The notes: generated from the letters alone by a model not told the origin. A stretch of DNA of 64,000 nt from Pseudoleptotrichia goodfellowii (GCF_007990505.1 NZ_AP019822.1:1302001-1366000), one strand, 5' to 3'. Shown: positions 6,325 to 15,762, counted from the stretch's first letter. Numbers and translations are program-made.

Positions 6325-8505
6325 CTACTTGTTTACATTATATTTCAATAATCTCAAAGAATTTCCCACTACTAAAATCGTTATCGAGTTATGCAATATG
6401 GAACTGTATATAGCCGGAAGTATTCCCGTTGCACCGAGTACAAGAGCAAAGCTGTTTACTCCTATCGCCATTGCAAAGTTTTCTTTTATAACTTTCATCG
6501 TATTTTTAGCCAGTCCTACTACTCCCGGAATCAACAAAGGATCATCAGAAGTAATAGTAATATCTGCAGCTTCCATTGCTATATCGGTTTTTGTACTTCC
6601 CAAAGCTATTCCGACATTGGCATAGGAAAGAGCCGGTGCATCATTAATTCCGTCCCCTATCATAATTACTTTGGAGCCTATCGACTGAAATTTAAGAATG
6701 TCTTTTGCTTTATCTTCAGGCAAAAGTTCAGATTCATATCTGTCCATGGACATTTTCGAGGCTATTGTTTCAGCCTGTTGTCTCAAATCTCCTGTCAGCA
6801 GAACTATATCGTCTATTCCCTGATTTCTCAATCTGTTCATTGCTTTTTTTATATTTTCTCTCGGAGGATCGGAAACACCTATTATCCCGATCAGATTTTT
6901 ATTTCTCGCTACATAAATTATAATCTCTCCACGATTAAGCATTCTTTTTGCAGCATCAACAGAATCCAGAAGCTCGACATCACTTTCTTCCATGTATCTT
7001 CTGCTTCCTACACGAATAACATCTTTTCCTACTGTTGTTTCCATTCCTCTTGAAACTTTAATGACCGTTTCTTTGTGTTTCGGAATATTAAGTCCTCTTT
7101 CTTTCATCTCGTTCAAAATAGCTACTGCCAGAGGATGAGACGATGTTTCTTCTGCAGCTGCAGCAAGGGAAAGCATTCTTTCCTCTTTTATATTTTTCCC
7201 GAATATCTGCAATGTCTGAACTTTAGGTTTTCCTTCTGTAATTGTTCCCGTTTTGTCAAAAATTACCGTATCGGATTTTGATAATTCTTCTATATAGTTA
7301 CTTCCCTTTACAAGTATACCGTTTTTTGCAGCGGTATTAATTGATGCCGAAAAAGCTGTAGCCGTAGACAGTCTTATTCCGCATGAATAATCAATTACCA
7401 ACATGCTCAATGCTTTCTGCATATTTCTTGTTGAAGCGTAAACTATTGCTGCAAGCAGAAAATTCAGCGGTATAAGTTGAGCCGAAAAAGTATCTGCATA
7501 TGACTGAATGTCAGCTTTATTAAAAGAGGCATCTTCCACTAATTTTATAATTCTCGATACCGTCCTGTCATCTCCGACTTTTTGAGCTTCTACAGTAATA
7601 TTGCCACTTTTTATAAGAGTTCCTGCAAATACTTCTTCTCCTGTTTTTTTTGAAACGGGCATATATTCTCCTGTTATCGAAGACTGGTCAATTAAAGCAT
7701 TTCCTTTTATGATTTTCCCATCGACACTTATTTTTTCTCCTGTCTGAACGACTATAGAATCTCCTTTACTGATCTCTTCTATAGGAACTTTTTTTACAGT
7801 GCCGTCTTCATTCTGCTTCCATACATAGCTTTCTCCCACACTGAGCATATCTTTAATTACTCCCCGTGTTTTTTTCATAGTATAAACAGTAAGAAGTTCT
7901 GCAAATCTTTCCAGTATCATTATAGTCAGTGCCGTTTTTTCATTTCCGAGTATAATGCTGCTGACAATAGCAGTCGAACTTAAAGTATCGGCATTCGGTC
8001 TTTTATTTTTCACAATGGAATTTATTCCGTTTTTCAAAACCGGCAAAGCGAGAGAAATAGTTGATAAAGTCTTATAATTAAACAAACGACGCATCCCTGT
8101 CAGTTCCCCTTTAGGTCCGGGCATTAAAAGTAAAACTGCCGATGCGATAATTTTTCTCATAATTTCTTTAGGCGATTCTTCCTGCAGTTTTCTTTCAATA
8201 ACATATTTATCAGGTTTCATTTTTTTCTCATTTTTATGTATTTCCACTAAATAGCCGTTTAATATATTTTGTAATAAAGAAAGCAGATTTTCTTCACTTA
8301 AATCATCATTTTTAAATTTCACGACTATAGTTCCTGTTATGTCGGATATAACAGCTTCTTTGACAGATTTCAATACTTTTATCTGATCTTCAATTTCATT
8401 TTTTAAACTTCCGAGATATTTCAGTGCATTTGATTTAATTCTTATTCTTCCCGGAATTTTATGTATAACTTCACAGTCAAGTAAATAATTATTATTTGAC
8501 ATCAT
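6325..8505 (-). CDS. P1B-type heavy-metal-translocating ATPase
   Basis: This is a membrane pump that exports or delivers a transition metal at the cost of ATP (726 aa). Order of parts: a CxxC-less HMA_2-like domain (residues 8-90, with KIPGRIRIKS), membrane helices, an actuator loop with SSITGEYMPV, the membrane metal-site helix, the phosphorylation site DKTGT (Asp417), the HP motif SSHPLAVAI typical of P1B pumps, and the hinge GDGINDAPAL. The metal-site motif reads SCG (374-376) where most P1B pumps have CPC, CPH or SPC, so the cargo is not predictable. The gene overlaps its upstream neighbour by 14 bases and shares a locus with three other HMA-like proteins. Confidence 0.93.
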   Translation of the reverse strand: MMSNNNYLLDCEVIHKIPGRIRIKSNALKYLGSLKNEIEDQIKVLKSVKEAVISDITGTIVVKFKNDDLSEENLLSLLQNILNGYLVEIHKNEKKMKPDKYVIERKLQEESPKEIMRKIIASAVLLLMPGPKGELTGMRRLFNYKTLSTISLALPVLKNGINSIVKNKRPNADTLSSTAIVSSIILGNEKTALTIMILERFAELLTVYTMKKTRGVIKDMLSVGESYVWKQNEDGTVKKVPIEEISKGDSIVVQTGEKISVDGKIIKGNALIDQSSITGEYMPVSKKTGEEVFAGTLIKSGNITVEAQKVGDDRTVSRIIKLVEDASFNKADIQSYADTFSAQLIPLNFLLAAIVYASTRNMQKALSMLVIDYSCGIRLSTATAFSASINTAAKNGILVKGSNYIEELSKSDTVIFDKTGTITEGKPKVQTLQIFGKNIKEERMLSLAAAAEETSSHPLAVAILNEMKERGLNIPKHKETVIKVSRGMETTVGKDVIRVGSRRYMEESDVELLDSVDAAKRMLNRGEIIIYVARNKNLIGIIGVSDPPRENIKKAMNRLRNQGIDDIVLLTGDLRQQAETIASKMSMDRYESELLPEDKAKDILKFQSIGSKVIMIGDGINDAPALSYANVGIALGSTKTDIAMEAADITITSDDPLLIPGVVGLAKNTMKVIKENFAMAIGVNSFALVLGATGILPAIYSSILHNSITILVVGNSLRLLKYNVNK

Positions 8506-8902
8506 TTTTTCCCTTCTTTAATATATCATAGATAACATCAATATTTTCTTCAATTTCTTCTAAAGATTTGCCTTCATACAATTCTGAGTGATTCATTACG
8601 GTTTTCCAAATTTTATTAAGCCAATCGGTAATCTGCTCTGCAGAAAGAATTTCCGAATTATAGTAAATAAGTGCTTTACTTGTTTTGAAACAATACTCCA
8701 CTGATTTTATTCCTTTTTTGCTTAAAATAAAATCAGTTATATAATGCTCGTATTTTTTAAAATCTTCAGGAACATCCGATAGACCGGGAATTAACAGTCT
8801 CAATCTTCCCGGGATACTGTGTACTATTTTTACTTTATTGAAAGTCAAATATGCGGATTTTATAAGATTGTTAAACATTTTCATTTTTTCCTTCCGTAAC
8901 AA
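8492..8902 (-). CDS. Small HMA-like domain protein
   Basis: This 136-residue soluble protein consists mostly of one HMA_2-like domain, with KIVHSIPGRLRLLIPGL at about residues 24-40 and TSKALIYYNSE as a later strand. It has no CxxC pair. The final 30 residues are acidic and helical. It overlaps the genes on both sides (32 and 14 bases), which implies tight co-translation with the ATPase and suggests a stable partner or regulatory subunit. I infer a role in the metal ATPase system from context only. Confidence 0.72.
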   Translation of the reverse strand: MLRKEKMKMFNNLIKSAYLTFNKVKIVHSIPGRLRLLIPGLSDVPEDFKKYEHYITDFILSKKGIKSVEYCFKTSKALIYYNSEILSAEQITDWLNKIWKTVMNHSELYEGKSLEEIEENIDVIYDILKKGKNDVK

Positions 8903-9362
8903 GTATATAAGCCCACCATAATAAAGATATACCCGAAGGCACAGACTTTACTCCTCTTAAACTTTCAATTCCGTAATAAGTAAACAGCCCTGCGACAATT
9001 GTTTTAATATCAAGTAATCCTTTACTTTTATTATAGACTGACAAATCGAGTACCTCAAAAACATTTTTCAAAAATATTTTGATTTTAGTCGGTTTACTTT
9101 TAAAAGCTTCTTCTTCTAGATGTAAAATCTTTAAAATAACTAAATACAAGAAAGACGATTCAATTTTATTTTCATCAAAAAGAATCAGAATACTTCCTAT
9201 TACTGAATTTACATCTGCCGATACGATTCCCTCTATTCGGTTAATATTTTCCAGAAATTCTTTTTTCAATTCAAAATTTTCTTTTAAAACTTGTGTCTGA
9301 AGCCTTAAGCGTCCTTTTTGATAATGTTTCACCTCAATAACCCCGTAAAAATCAGGTAACAT
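8871..9362 (-). CDS. HMA-like domain protein with C-terminal hydrophobic segment
   Basis: This is a 163-residue protein. Its first 85 residues form another HMA_2-like unit (EVKHYQKGRLRLQTQ, then GSILILFDENK) without a metal-binding CxxC. The C-terminal third is hydrophobic (IKTIVAGLFTYYGIESLRG, then ISLLWWAYILV) and likely has two membrane passes. It is the first gene of the metal ATPase cluster and lies 35 bases after yqhQ, so it may be read from the upstream housekeeping transcript. Function unknown; association with the ATPase is inferred from the overlapping gene order. Confidence 0.72.
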   Translation of the reverse strand: MLPDFYGVIEVKHYQKGRLRLQTQVLKENFELKKEFLENINRIEGIVSADVNSVIGSILILFDENKIESSFLYLVILKILHLEEEAFKSKPTKIKIFLKNVFEVLDLSVYNKSKGLLDIKTIVAGLFTYYGIESLRGVKSVPSGISLLWWAYILVTEGKNENV

Positions 9363-9397
9363 GTATATTTGCCTCCAAATTATTTACTTTATAATAT

Positions 9398-10315
9398 TTA
9401 TTTTTCAAATACTTCTACAGCATTTGTTACTTCTCTTCCTAACGCTACATTCAAAGCTACAATAGCTACTTCCAACTGACTTTCATCAGGCTCGCTCGTT
9501 GTGATTTTTTGTAGCCACATTCCCGGTGTTGCGATCATTTTTGCAATTCCGTTATTCAAATGATAACTTGTCCATCTCTGGAGTTCATAGGATATTCCCG
9601 CTACTACAGGCACGAACAATACCCTTGTTACAAGTTTATACAATAAAAACACAATCATTCCGCTGTTATCTTTAGTTACTCCGAATATCAGATCTACCAC
9701 TGAAAATACTAAAATACTTATAAACATTACCAATAGCAGAAAACTTGTTCCGCATCTCGGATGAAATCTCGTGCATTTTTTTGCATTTGCAGGAGTAAGC
9801 TCTGTTCCTTCTTCATAATTTATAATACTTTTATGCTCGGCTCCATGATATTCAAAAACTCTCTTTATATCTTTAAAAAATGAGATCCCCCAAATATATC
9901 CTAAAAACAGCACAAGTTTTACAAGGGCTTCCAACAAATTAGCCATTACAGTTTTCTCTTTAAATATAAGACCTCCCACATAAGAAGGCAACACCATAAA
10001 TATTCCTATTCCCAGTAATATCGATGTAGCAACAGTAAAAGTAACCTGTTTGTCTGTCATTTGCTCTTCTTCAAGTCCTGCCTGATTTGATGCAAATATC
10101 AGTTCTTTAGTTCCTACTACCATTGCATCGTATAATGCCAAAACACCTCTTATAAAAGGCACTTTAAACCATTTGTTTGCTTTTTCCGTTATTTCCGTTT
10201 TTTTATAAACTATACTTCCGTCATGTTTTCTTACAGCCGTTGCTATTGCCTTAGGACCTCTCATCATTACTCCTTCAACTACGGCTTGTCCTCCGACAAC
10301 TACTTTTTCTTCCAT
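9398..10315 (-). CDS. yqhQ: DUF1385 membrane protein (YqhQ-like)
   Basis: This is a conserved integral membrane protein of unknown biochemical role (305 aa). It shows the family signatures VGGQAVVEGVMMRGPKAIA at the N terminus, YHGAEHKSIINYE near residue 160, and FHPRCGTSFLLLV near 187, together with several hydrophobic helices. The conserved His, Cys and Glu residues suggest a metal or thiol function, but that is not established. It lies 19 bases after disA. In B. subtilis the yqhQ gene sits elsewhere, so the disA linkage here is a local feature. Confidence 0.9.
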   Translation of the reverse strand: MEEKVVVGGQAVVEGVMMRGPKAIATAVRKHDGSIVYKKTEITEKANKWFKVPFIRGVLALYDAMVVGTKELIFASNQAGLEEEQMTDKQVTFTVATSILLGIGIFMVLPSYVGGLIFKEKTVMANLLEALVKLVLFLGYIWGISFFKDIKRVFEYHGAEHKSIINYEEGTELTPANAKKCTRFHPRCGTSFLLLVMFISILVFSVVDLIFGVTKDNSGMIVFLLYKLVTRVLFVPVVAGISYELQRWTSYHLNNGIAKMIATPGMWLQKITTSEPDESQLEVAIVALNVALGREVTNAVEVFEK

Positions 10316-10334
10316 TATTCATTCCTTTCTTTTT

Positions 10335-11405
10335 TTAATATCTGTCCAGCATTACTCTGTTTTTCAGTCTTATTAATGCTTTATTTATATGTTCCGCTTT
10401 CAGTTTGCTTATTCCTTTTATTTGTGTCATTTCTTCCACTGTCGCTATTAAAATCGACTGAATTTCTTTAAATTCAGATACAAGCATTTCTATATCTTTT
10501 TTAGTTACTTTATTTACAGTACCTAATATTCTGTATCCTCTCGAATTTATAATTTCATCCAGACTTATATTTTTCAGATTAAATCCTAAAATATTTGCAA
10601 TATTTTCATCTTCAAGAAGTTCTTCTTTATTGAGCATTCTTATATTTTCTATAACTTTTTCGACTTTTTCTTCATTTTTCTTATAATCTCTTATTAAATC
10701 GGTAAATTCTTCATTCTGATTAAGCATAATTTCCTGATACTGTATTTTTACAAGTCTTCCCTCTGTTCCAAGTTCCGATATATATTCTATAAGTTCTTCG
10801 GACATTCTGAAAAGCAGTCCGTACATTCTTATAACTTCTACAATATCATAAAGAGTTACCATATTGTCAAATTCCGAAACAGTAAGATTTATAAGATTTC
10901 TGTTTATCGCTACTGCATATTTTTCCAGAGCCATTATTGCCTGGGAAGATTTCACAAGTAAATCTCCTATATCATGCAAAGTATATCTGAACTCTCCTTT
11001 ATATATAGTAATTTTGTTTCTTCTTTCAGAAACGGTAATAACAAGTTTTCCTGTCTGCTTTGCTACTCTATGTGCAGCCTGATGTCTTGTACCGCTTTCG
11101 TCAGTTTTTATATTTGAGTTAGGCTGAAGTTGAATATTTGCTCCGTATATCGTTTCTATATCTTCGGACAGTATAATTCCGCCGTCCATTTTAGACAGTT
11201 CGTATAATTTTTGAGGAGTATAAGGTGTATTAAGTTTAAATCCTCCTCTCATTATGCTTTCAAGATCCGCAGGATTTCCCAAGACAACTATTGCTCCTAA
11301 AGATGCTTCCTGTATTCTGTCTATTGCGGCTCTCAGAGGCGTTCCCGGTGCCAGTATGGAAAATACATATTCGAGTATTTTCTTTTTAGTTTCCTTCTTT
11401 TTCAT
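10335..11405 (-). CDS. disA: DisA, DNA integrity scanning diadenylate cyclase
   Basis: DisA makes the second messenger c-di-AMP from two ATP and senses branched DNA (356 aa, usual length). Residues 1-140 are the DAC domain, followed by an alpha-helical linker and a C-terminal helix-hairpin-helix (MTQIKGISKLKAEHI). The two active-site signatures depart from the common DGA and RHR: here they read DGG (74-76) and RHQ (107-109, in GTRHQAAHR). Its start overlaps the radA stop by 4 bases, the classical radA-disA pair. In other bacteria RadA is known to restrain DisA activity. Confidence 0.94.
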   Translation of the reverse strand: MKKKETKKKILEYVFSILAPGTPLRAAIDRIQEASLGAIVVLGNPADLESIMRGGFKLNTPYTPQKLYELSKMDGGIILSEDIETIYGANIQLQPNSNIKTDESGTRHQAAHRVAKQTGKLVITVSERRNKITIYKGEFRYTLHDIGDLLVKSSQAIMALEKYAVAINRNLINLTVSEFDNMVTLYDIVEVIRMYGLLFRMSEELIEYISELGTEGRLVKIQYQEIMLNQNEEFTDLIRDYKKNEEKVEKVIENIRMLNKEELLEDENIANILGFNLKNISLDEIINSRGYRILGTVNKVTKKDIEMLVSEFKEIQSILIATVEEMTQIKGISKLKAEHINKALIRLKNRVMLDRY

Positions 11406-12769
11406 ATTCTCATCCTTTCAACTAACTCACTGATATTACTTATATAATTCAATTTTATTTTTGTTTTTTCTTTAGCCAAATCGGCTTTATTGCTTTTAGG
11501 CAGATAAACTCCCGTAAATCCCAGCTTTTCCAATTCATTTATTCTATTTTTTATAAACGACACTTTTCTTACTTCTCCTCTTAATCCCAATTCTCCTATA
11601 GCAGCTATTTTCTGGCTTACAGGAGTTTTATTTACTGAGGACAAAAGTGAAAATACTACCGCCAAGTCTGAACTTCTGTCTTTCAGCTCTATCCCTCCGG
11701 GAATATTAATATAAATATCTTTGGAATTTACATCAATATTTAAAGATCTCGACAGCACGGCACTTAAGATTTCCACTCTGTTTTTATCATAGCCTTCCAC
11801 TGTTCTTCTCGGAATACCGAAATTCGGTGTACTTAAAAGAGACTGAATTTCAAAAAGAAATACTCTGCTCCCTTCAAATATCGGTGCTATTATACTACCT
11901 ATATTTTTTTCTTCTCTGTCGCTTATAAAAAATTCCGAAGGATTTTTAACTTCACTTATTCCGTTTTCTTTCATATCAAAAATCGAAATTTCATTTGTGG
12001 AACCGTATCTGTTTTTTATTGATCTGATTATTCTGTAATAATTGCTTTCTTCTCCTTCTATCTGCAACACTGCATCCACCATATGTTCAAGGAGTTTCGG
12101 TCCTGCAAGTTTTCCATCCTTTGTTACATGCCCTACGATATAAAAAGAAATTTCATTTTTTTTGGCAATCTCTATTAATTTCAATGTAGTTTCTCTAATC
12201 TGAGTTACACTTCCCGGAACAGAATTTACATTTTCCGAATACAGTGTCTGAATAGAGTCGATAACTACTACTTTCGGCTTGTCATTTAATATTACACTTT
12301 CTATTTTTTCAATATTCGTATCATTCAAAATATACAAATTACCGCTGTTTACGTTTATTCTTTCAGCCCTCTGTTTTATCTGTCTTGGAGATTCCTCTCC
12401 CGAAACATAAAAAACATTTCCTATTTTTGAGTATTCTTCGGATAATTGGAGTAAAAACGTCGATTTCCCTATTCCCGGACTCCCTGTTATAAGAACTACT
12501 TCGCCTTTAATAAGACCTCCTCCCAGTACCCTGTCAAATTCTTCGTACTGAGTAACCATTCTGAACTCTTTTTCCACTTCTATTTCCGAAATTTTACTTA
12601 TAGACACTTCTTTCGACTCTATATTTTTAAATGCTTTTTTTATATCAATTTCCTCTTCAAAAGTTCCCCACGAATCACAATTCGGACATTTTCCGAGCCA
12701 TTTTTGTGAAGTATACCCGCATTCCGAGCATATATATTTAACCTTTGAACTTGATTTTGCTGCTGCCAT
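11402..12769 (-). CDS. radA: DNA repair protein RadA
   Basis: RadA is a RecA-like branch-migration helicase of recombination and repair (455 aa). The zinc finger CSEC...CPNC lies at residues 14-31, Walker A GSPGIGKST near 96-104, the RadA motif KNRYG (more often KNRFG) near 255, and the C-terminal Lon-protease-like domain with GGIELKDRSSDLAV near 370. The gene overlaps disA downstream and follows coaD by 66 bases. Intact, with all expected parts. Confidence 0.96.
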   Translation of the reverse strand: MAAAKSSSKVKYICSECGYTSQKWLGKCPNCDSWGTFEEEIDIKKAFKNIESKEVSISKISEIEVEKEFRMVTQYEEFDRVLGGGLIKGEVVLITGSPGIGKSTFLLQLSEEYSKIGNVFYVSGEESPRQIKQRAERINVNSGNLYILNDTNIEKIESVILNDKPKVVVIDSIQTLYSENVNSVPGSVTQIRETTLKLIEIAKKNEISFYIVGHVTKDGKLAGPKLLEHMVDAVLQIEGEESNYYRIIRSIKNRYGSTNEISIFDMKENGISEVKNPSEFFISDREEKNIGSIIAPIFEGSRVFLFEIQSLLSTPNFGIPRRTVEGYDKNRVEILSAVLSRSLNIDVNSKDIYINIPGGIELKDRSSDLAVVFSLLSSVNKTPVSQKIAAIGELGLRGEVRKVSFIKNRINELEKLGFTGVYLPKSNKADLAKEKTKIKLNYISNISELVERMRI

Positions 12770-12835
12770 AATTAAAATTATCCCCCTCAGTTTCCAATTA
12801 TATTTTATAACTTTTTATATTCTATTTGATAGAAT

Positions 12836-13336
12836 TTATAACTCCATTTGTTTTACTTTCTCGATTAATTTTTTCTCTACATTTTCAGGAACAAAAGTTC
12901 TCAAATCTCCGTAATTTTGTGCAATTTCTTTTACAAGACTGGAACTTAAATATAAATATTTTCTTGAAGCACTTAAAAATATAGTTTCAAATTCACTTTT
13001 TGCCAAAGTTTTATTTGTAAGTGTAAACTGCAATTCATACTCGTAATCGGAAAGGGCTCTCAATCCTCTGATGAGAATATCCACTTTCTCTTTGGATATA
13101 AAATCCACAAGTAATCCGTTAAATATCTTTACTTCGGCATTAATATTTTCATTTTTCAAAACTTCTTTTATCATTTCCACTTTTTCTTCATCTGAAAACC
13201 ACGCTTTCGTCTTTGAAGAATTTTTAAAAATCCCTATTATCAGTTTGTCAAATAAATTAGCCGATCTTTTTATTATATCCACATGCCCGCTTGTTATAGG
13301 ATCAAAACTTCCGGGATAAAGTGCTGTCTTAATCAT
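12836..13336 (-). CDS. coaD: Pantetheine-phosphate adenylyltransferase (CoaD)
   Basis: CoaD transfers AMP from ATP to 4'-phosphopantetheine, the penultimate step of coenzyme A synthesis, in the cytoplasm. The nucleotidyltransferase signature is YPGSFDPITSGHVDII at residues 7-22 and the second motif YLSSSLVKEIA lies near residue 128. Length is 166 aa, normal. It starts 11 bases after rnc. CoA feeds acyl-carrier-protein maturation, so its place beside the fatty acid genes is sensible. Confidence 0.95.
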   Translation of the reverse strand: MIKTALYPGSFDPITSGHVDIIKRSANLFDKLIIGIFKNSSKTKAWFSDEEKVEMIKEVLKNENINAEVKIFNGLLVDFISKEKVDILIRGLRALSDYEYELQFTLTNKTLAKSEFETIFLSASRKYLYLSSSLVKEIAQNYGDLRTFVPENVEKKLIEKVKQMEL

Positions 13337-13347
13337 TTTCCCTCATT

Positions 13348-14064
13348 TCATATTTTTTGTATTCTTTTTTTGTTTTCGATAAATTCTATTGCTTCTTTCG
13401 CTGCTCTTTTTTCAGCTTCTTTTTTACTCTTTCCTCTTCCGATACCGATTATTTTATTATTAAGTTTTACGGAAATTTCAAAAACTTTATTATGATCGGG
13501 ACCTTTTGTATCCAGTATTTCATATTCCGGCATTTTTTTATATTTGCTTTGAAATACTTCCTGCAAAACAGTTTTATAGTCTATTATACCTTCAATATCT
13601 TCCAGATTATTTATTTTATCAGGTAAAAATTTCAAAGCCGTATTCTTCGCAGTATAATAATCGGAATCCAAAAAAACCGCTCCGATTAATGCTTCAAAAG
13701 CATCTCCCAAAATAGATTTTCTTTTCCTTCCTCCCGAACTTTCTTCTCCGTTACTTAAATACAGATAGTCTCCCAATCCTATTTCTGCTGCGATTGCAGA
13801 AAATACAGGCTCACTTATTATCTGACTTTTAAGTTTAGCCAGTTCTCCTTCATTTTTACCTTTTCCCAAATTATATATATATTCAGTCGTTATCAGATTT
13901 AAAACCGCATCTCCTAAAAATTCCAGTTTTTCATTGTCAAAATTTTTGGACTTTTCATGTTCATTGGAAAAAGAGCGATGTGTGAGAGCTTCTTTCAAAT
14001 AACTTTCATTTCTGAATTTATAATCTATCTTTTCCATTAATTCTTCAACATTTTTAATCTTCAT
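13348..14064 (-). CDS. rnc: Ribonuclease III
   Basis: Rnc is the double-strand-specific endoribonuclease that processes rRNA and some mRNAs (238 aa). The catalytic signature NEKLEFLGDAVL lies at about residues 43-54, with the second acidic site GDAFEALIGAVFLD near 120. The C-terminal 70 residues form a dsRNA-binding domain (DYKTVLQEVFQ, GRGKSKKEAEKRAAKEAI). As in many bacteria it follows the acpP-fabF genes. A terminator-like hairpin lies between fabF and rnc. Confidence 0.95.
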   Translation of the reverse strand: MKIKNVEELMEKIDYKFRNESYLKEALTHRSFSNEHEKSKNFDNEKLEFLGDAVLNLITTEYIYNLGKGKNEGELAKLKSQIISEPVFSAIAAEIGLGDYLYLSNGEESSGGRKRKSILGDAFEALIGAVFLDSDYYTAKNTALKFLPDKINNLEDIEGIIDYKTVLQEVFQSKYKKMPEYEILDTKGPDHNKVFEISVKLNNKIIGIGRGKSKKEAEKRAAKEAIEFIENKKRIQKI

Positions 14065-14100
14065 AACTAAACTCCTCTATCTTTTACAGTAACATTTCAG

Positions 14101-14133
14101 AAAATCCGGAACAGTTAAAATACTCCGGATTTT
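14101..14133 (-). terminator. Terminator hairpin between fabF and rnc
   Basis: A perfect 10-bp stem AAAATCCGGA / TCCGGATTTT with a 13-base loop lies 25 bases after the fabF stop. On the minus strand the distal arm ends in TTTT, so it can terminate or attenuate transcription entering rnc. Confidence 0.65.
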
Positions 14134-14157
14134 CTCTGTTATATTTAATTTTCCGAT

Positions 14158-15393
14158 TTATCCTTTATATTTTCTGAAAGCAATTACTGCGTTATGTCCT
14201 CCGAAGCCCAAAGAATTTGAAAGTCCTACTTCTATTTCTCTTTTTTCAGCTTTATTCGGAACATAGTATAAATCACATTCGGGATCAGGATTATCCTGAT
14301 TTATTGTAGGCGGTAAAACACCTTCATCTATTGCCATTGCAAGAAATGCCGCCTCTACTCCTCCTGCACCTCCCAATAAGTGTCCTGTTGCTCCTTTTGT
14401 AGAGCTTACTGCCAATTTATAAGCATGATCTCCGAAAGCTGCTTTTATAGCTTTAGTTTCATTTTTATCATTGGCAGGAGTCGATGTCCCGTGAGCATTT
14501 ATATAGCCTACTTCTTCAGGTTTTACATTTCCCTGTTCCAAAGCCATTTTTATAGCTCTTGCAGCTCCTTCTCCTCCGTCAGACGGTGCAGTCATATGGA
14601 AAGCATCTCCTGTTTCTCCGTATCCTACAACTTCCGCATATATTTTTGCTCCTCTTTTTTTAGCGTGTTCCAATTCTTCCAACACAAGTATTCCTGCACC
14701 TTCTCCAAGTACAAAACCGTCCCTGTCCACTGTAAAAGGTCTTGAAGCTTTTTTCGGATCAGGATTTGTCGACAATGCTTTCAAATTACCGAAACCGGCG
14801 ATTCCGCTCGGAGTAACTGTTCCTTCTGTTCCTCCGGCTATTATAACATCGGCTTTCCCAAGTAATATTGTCTGAAAAGCATCTCCGATAGAGTTAGTTC
14901 CCGAAGCACATGCAGTAACCACTGATTTATTAGGACCTTTCGCTCCTAAATATATAGATGCGTTACCTGCCGCCATATTCGCTATTGCAGCCGGAATATA
15001 GAAAGGAGAAACTTTTTTCGGACCTTTTTCCACAAGTTTTCCTATTTCCTGCTCAATTACTTCCAATCCTCCTATTCCCGAACCTATAATCATTCCTACT
15101 CTGTCTGCATTTTCAGGAGTAATTTCCAATTTTGCATCTTCCAATGCTTCTTTTGAAGCCGCTATTGCAAACTGAGAAAATCTTCCTATTTTTTTCAATT
15201 CCTTCTTCTCAATATAATCTTCAGGATTAAAATCTCTGACTTCTCCTGCAATATGAACAGGATATTCTGTAGTGTCAAAAGCTGTAATTTTCTCTATACC
15301 GCATTCTCCGTCAAGCAGTCTTTTCCATGTTTTATCTTTTCCCGTACCTAACGGAGTAATAAGACCTATCCCCGTAATAACTACTCTTTTCAT
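14158..15393 (-). CDS. fabF: 3-oxoacyl-ACP synthase II (FabF)
   Basis: FabF is the elongating condensing enzyme that joins malonyl-ACP to acyl-ACP in type II fatty acid synthesis (411 aa). The Cys-His-His catalytic set is present: [11 protein letters not shown] near residue 163, [14 protein letters not shown] near 303 and [15 protein letters not shown] near 340. The C terminus [14 protein letters not shown] is typical. It follows acpP by 112 bases, a gap that contains a terminator-like hairpin. Confidence 0.96.
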   Translation of the reverse strand: MKRVVITGIGLITPLGTGKDKTWKRLLDGECGIEKITAFDTTEYPVHIAGEVRDFNPEDYIEKKELKKIGRFSQFAIAASKEALEDAKLEITPENADRVGMIIGSGIGGLEVIEQEIGKLVEKGPKKVSPFYIPAAIANMAAGNASIYLGAKGPNKSVVTACASGTNSIGDAFQTILLGKADVIIAGGTEGTVTPSGIAGFGNLKALSTNPDPKKASRPFTVDRDGFVLGEGAGILVLEELEHAKKRGAKIYAEVVGYGETGDAFHMTAPSDGGEGAARAIKMALEQGNVKPEEVGYINAHGTSTPANDKNETKAIKAAFGDHAYKLAVSSTKGATGHLLGGAGGVEAAFLAMAIDEGVLPPTINQDNPDPECDLYYVPNKAEKREIEVGLSNSLGFGGHNAVIAFRKYKG

Positions 15394-15474
15394 TTATACA
15401 CCTCACATTTTTATCTTTTATATACTATTATACTAATTTTTTTATTTTTTTTCAAATAATTTTCAATAAAAATA

Positions 15475-15489
15475 GGGGGAAGTTCCCCC
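15475..15489 (-). terminator. Terminator or attenuator between acpP and fabF
   Basis: GGGGGAA-G-TTCCCCC forms a G/C-rich hairpin 16 bases after the acpP stop. It is followed on the minus strand by TATTTTTATT. Partial termination here would give more acpP than fabF message, as expected for the abundant carrier protein. Confidence 0.65.
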
Positions 15490-15505
15490 GATATTATCAA
15501 AATAT

Positions 15506-15730
15506 TTATTGTTTTGATTCAATATAGTCCATTACATCTCTGACAGTTTTAATTTTTTGTGCATCTTCATCAGGTATTTCAATATCGAATTCTTCTTCAA
15601 ATGCCATGATCAATTCAACTGTATCTAAAGAGTCAGCCCCTAAATCATCAATAAATGATGCATCTTCAGTAACTTGATCTTCATCCACTCCTAATTGTTC
15701 TGCTACTATTGATTTTATTTTATCCAGCAT
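15506..15730 (-). CDS. acpP: Acyl carrier protein
   Basis: AcpP is the small acidic carrier (74 aa) of growing acyl chains. The phosphopantetheine attachment serine is Ser34 in [12 protein letters not shown]. The four-helix pattern and acidic character are typical. A strong own promoter lies upstream, so acpP is not only read from fabD. In many bacteria fabG sits between fabD and acpP; here there is only a promoter region. Confidence 0.97.
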   Translation of the reverse strand: MLDKIKSIVAEQLGVDEDQVTEDASFIDDLGADSLDTVELIMAFEEEFDIEIPDEDAQKIKTVRDVMDYIESKQ

Positions 15731-15762
15731 TATATGCCACCTCCATTTTTTTATTTCAAGTA

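Noticed and set aside
6391-7053. A 220-codon open frame on the plus strand inside the P1B ATPase gene
   Set aside because: It is antisense to a conserved catalytic domain, has a composition rich in Ser, Tyr, Phe and Cys typical of the reverse strand of an AT-rich gene, and lacks a ribosome site.
9363-9397. Separate promoter for the metal ATPase cluster just after yqhQ
   Set aside because: The 35-base gap has room for a ribosome site only, with no -35/-10 pair; an internal promoter in yqhQ cannot be excluded but is not visible.
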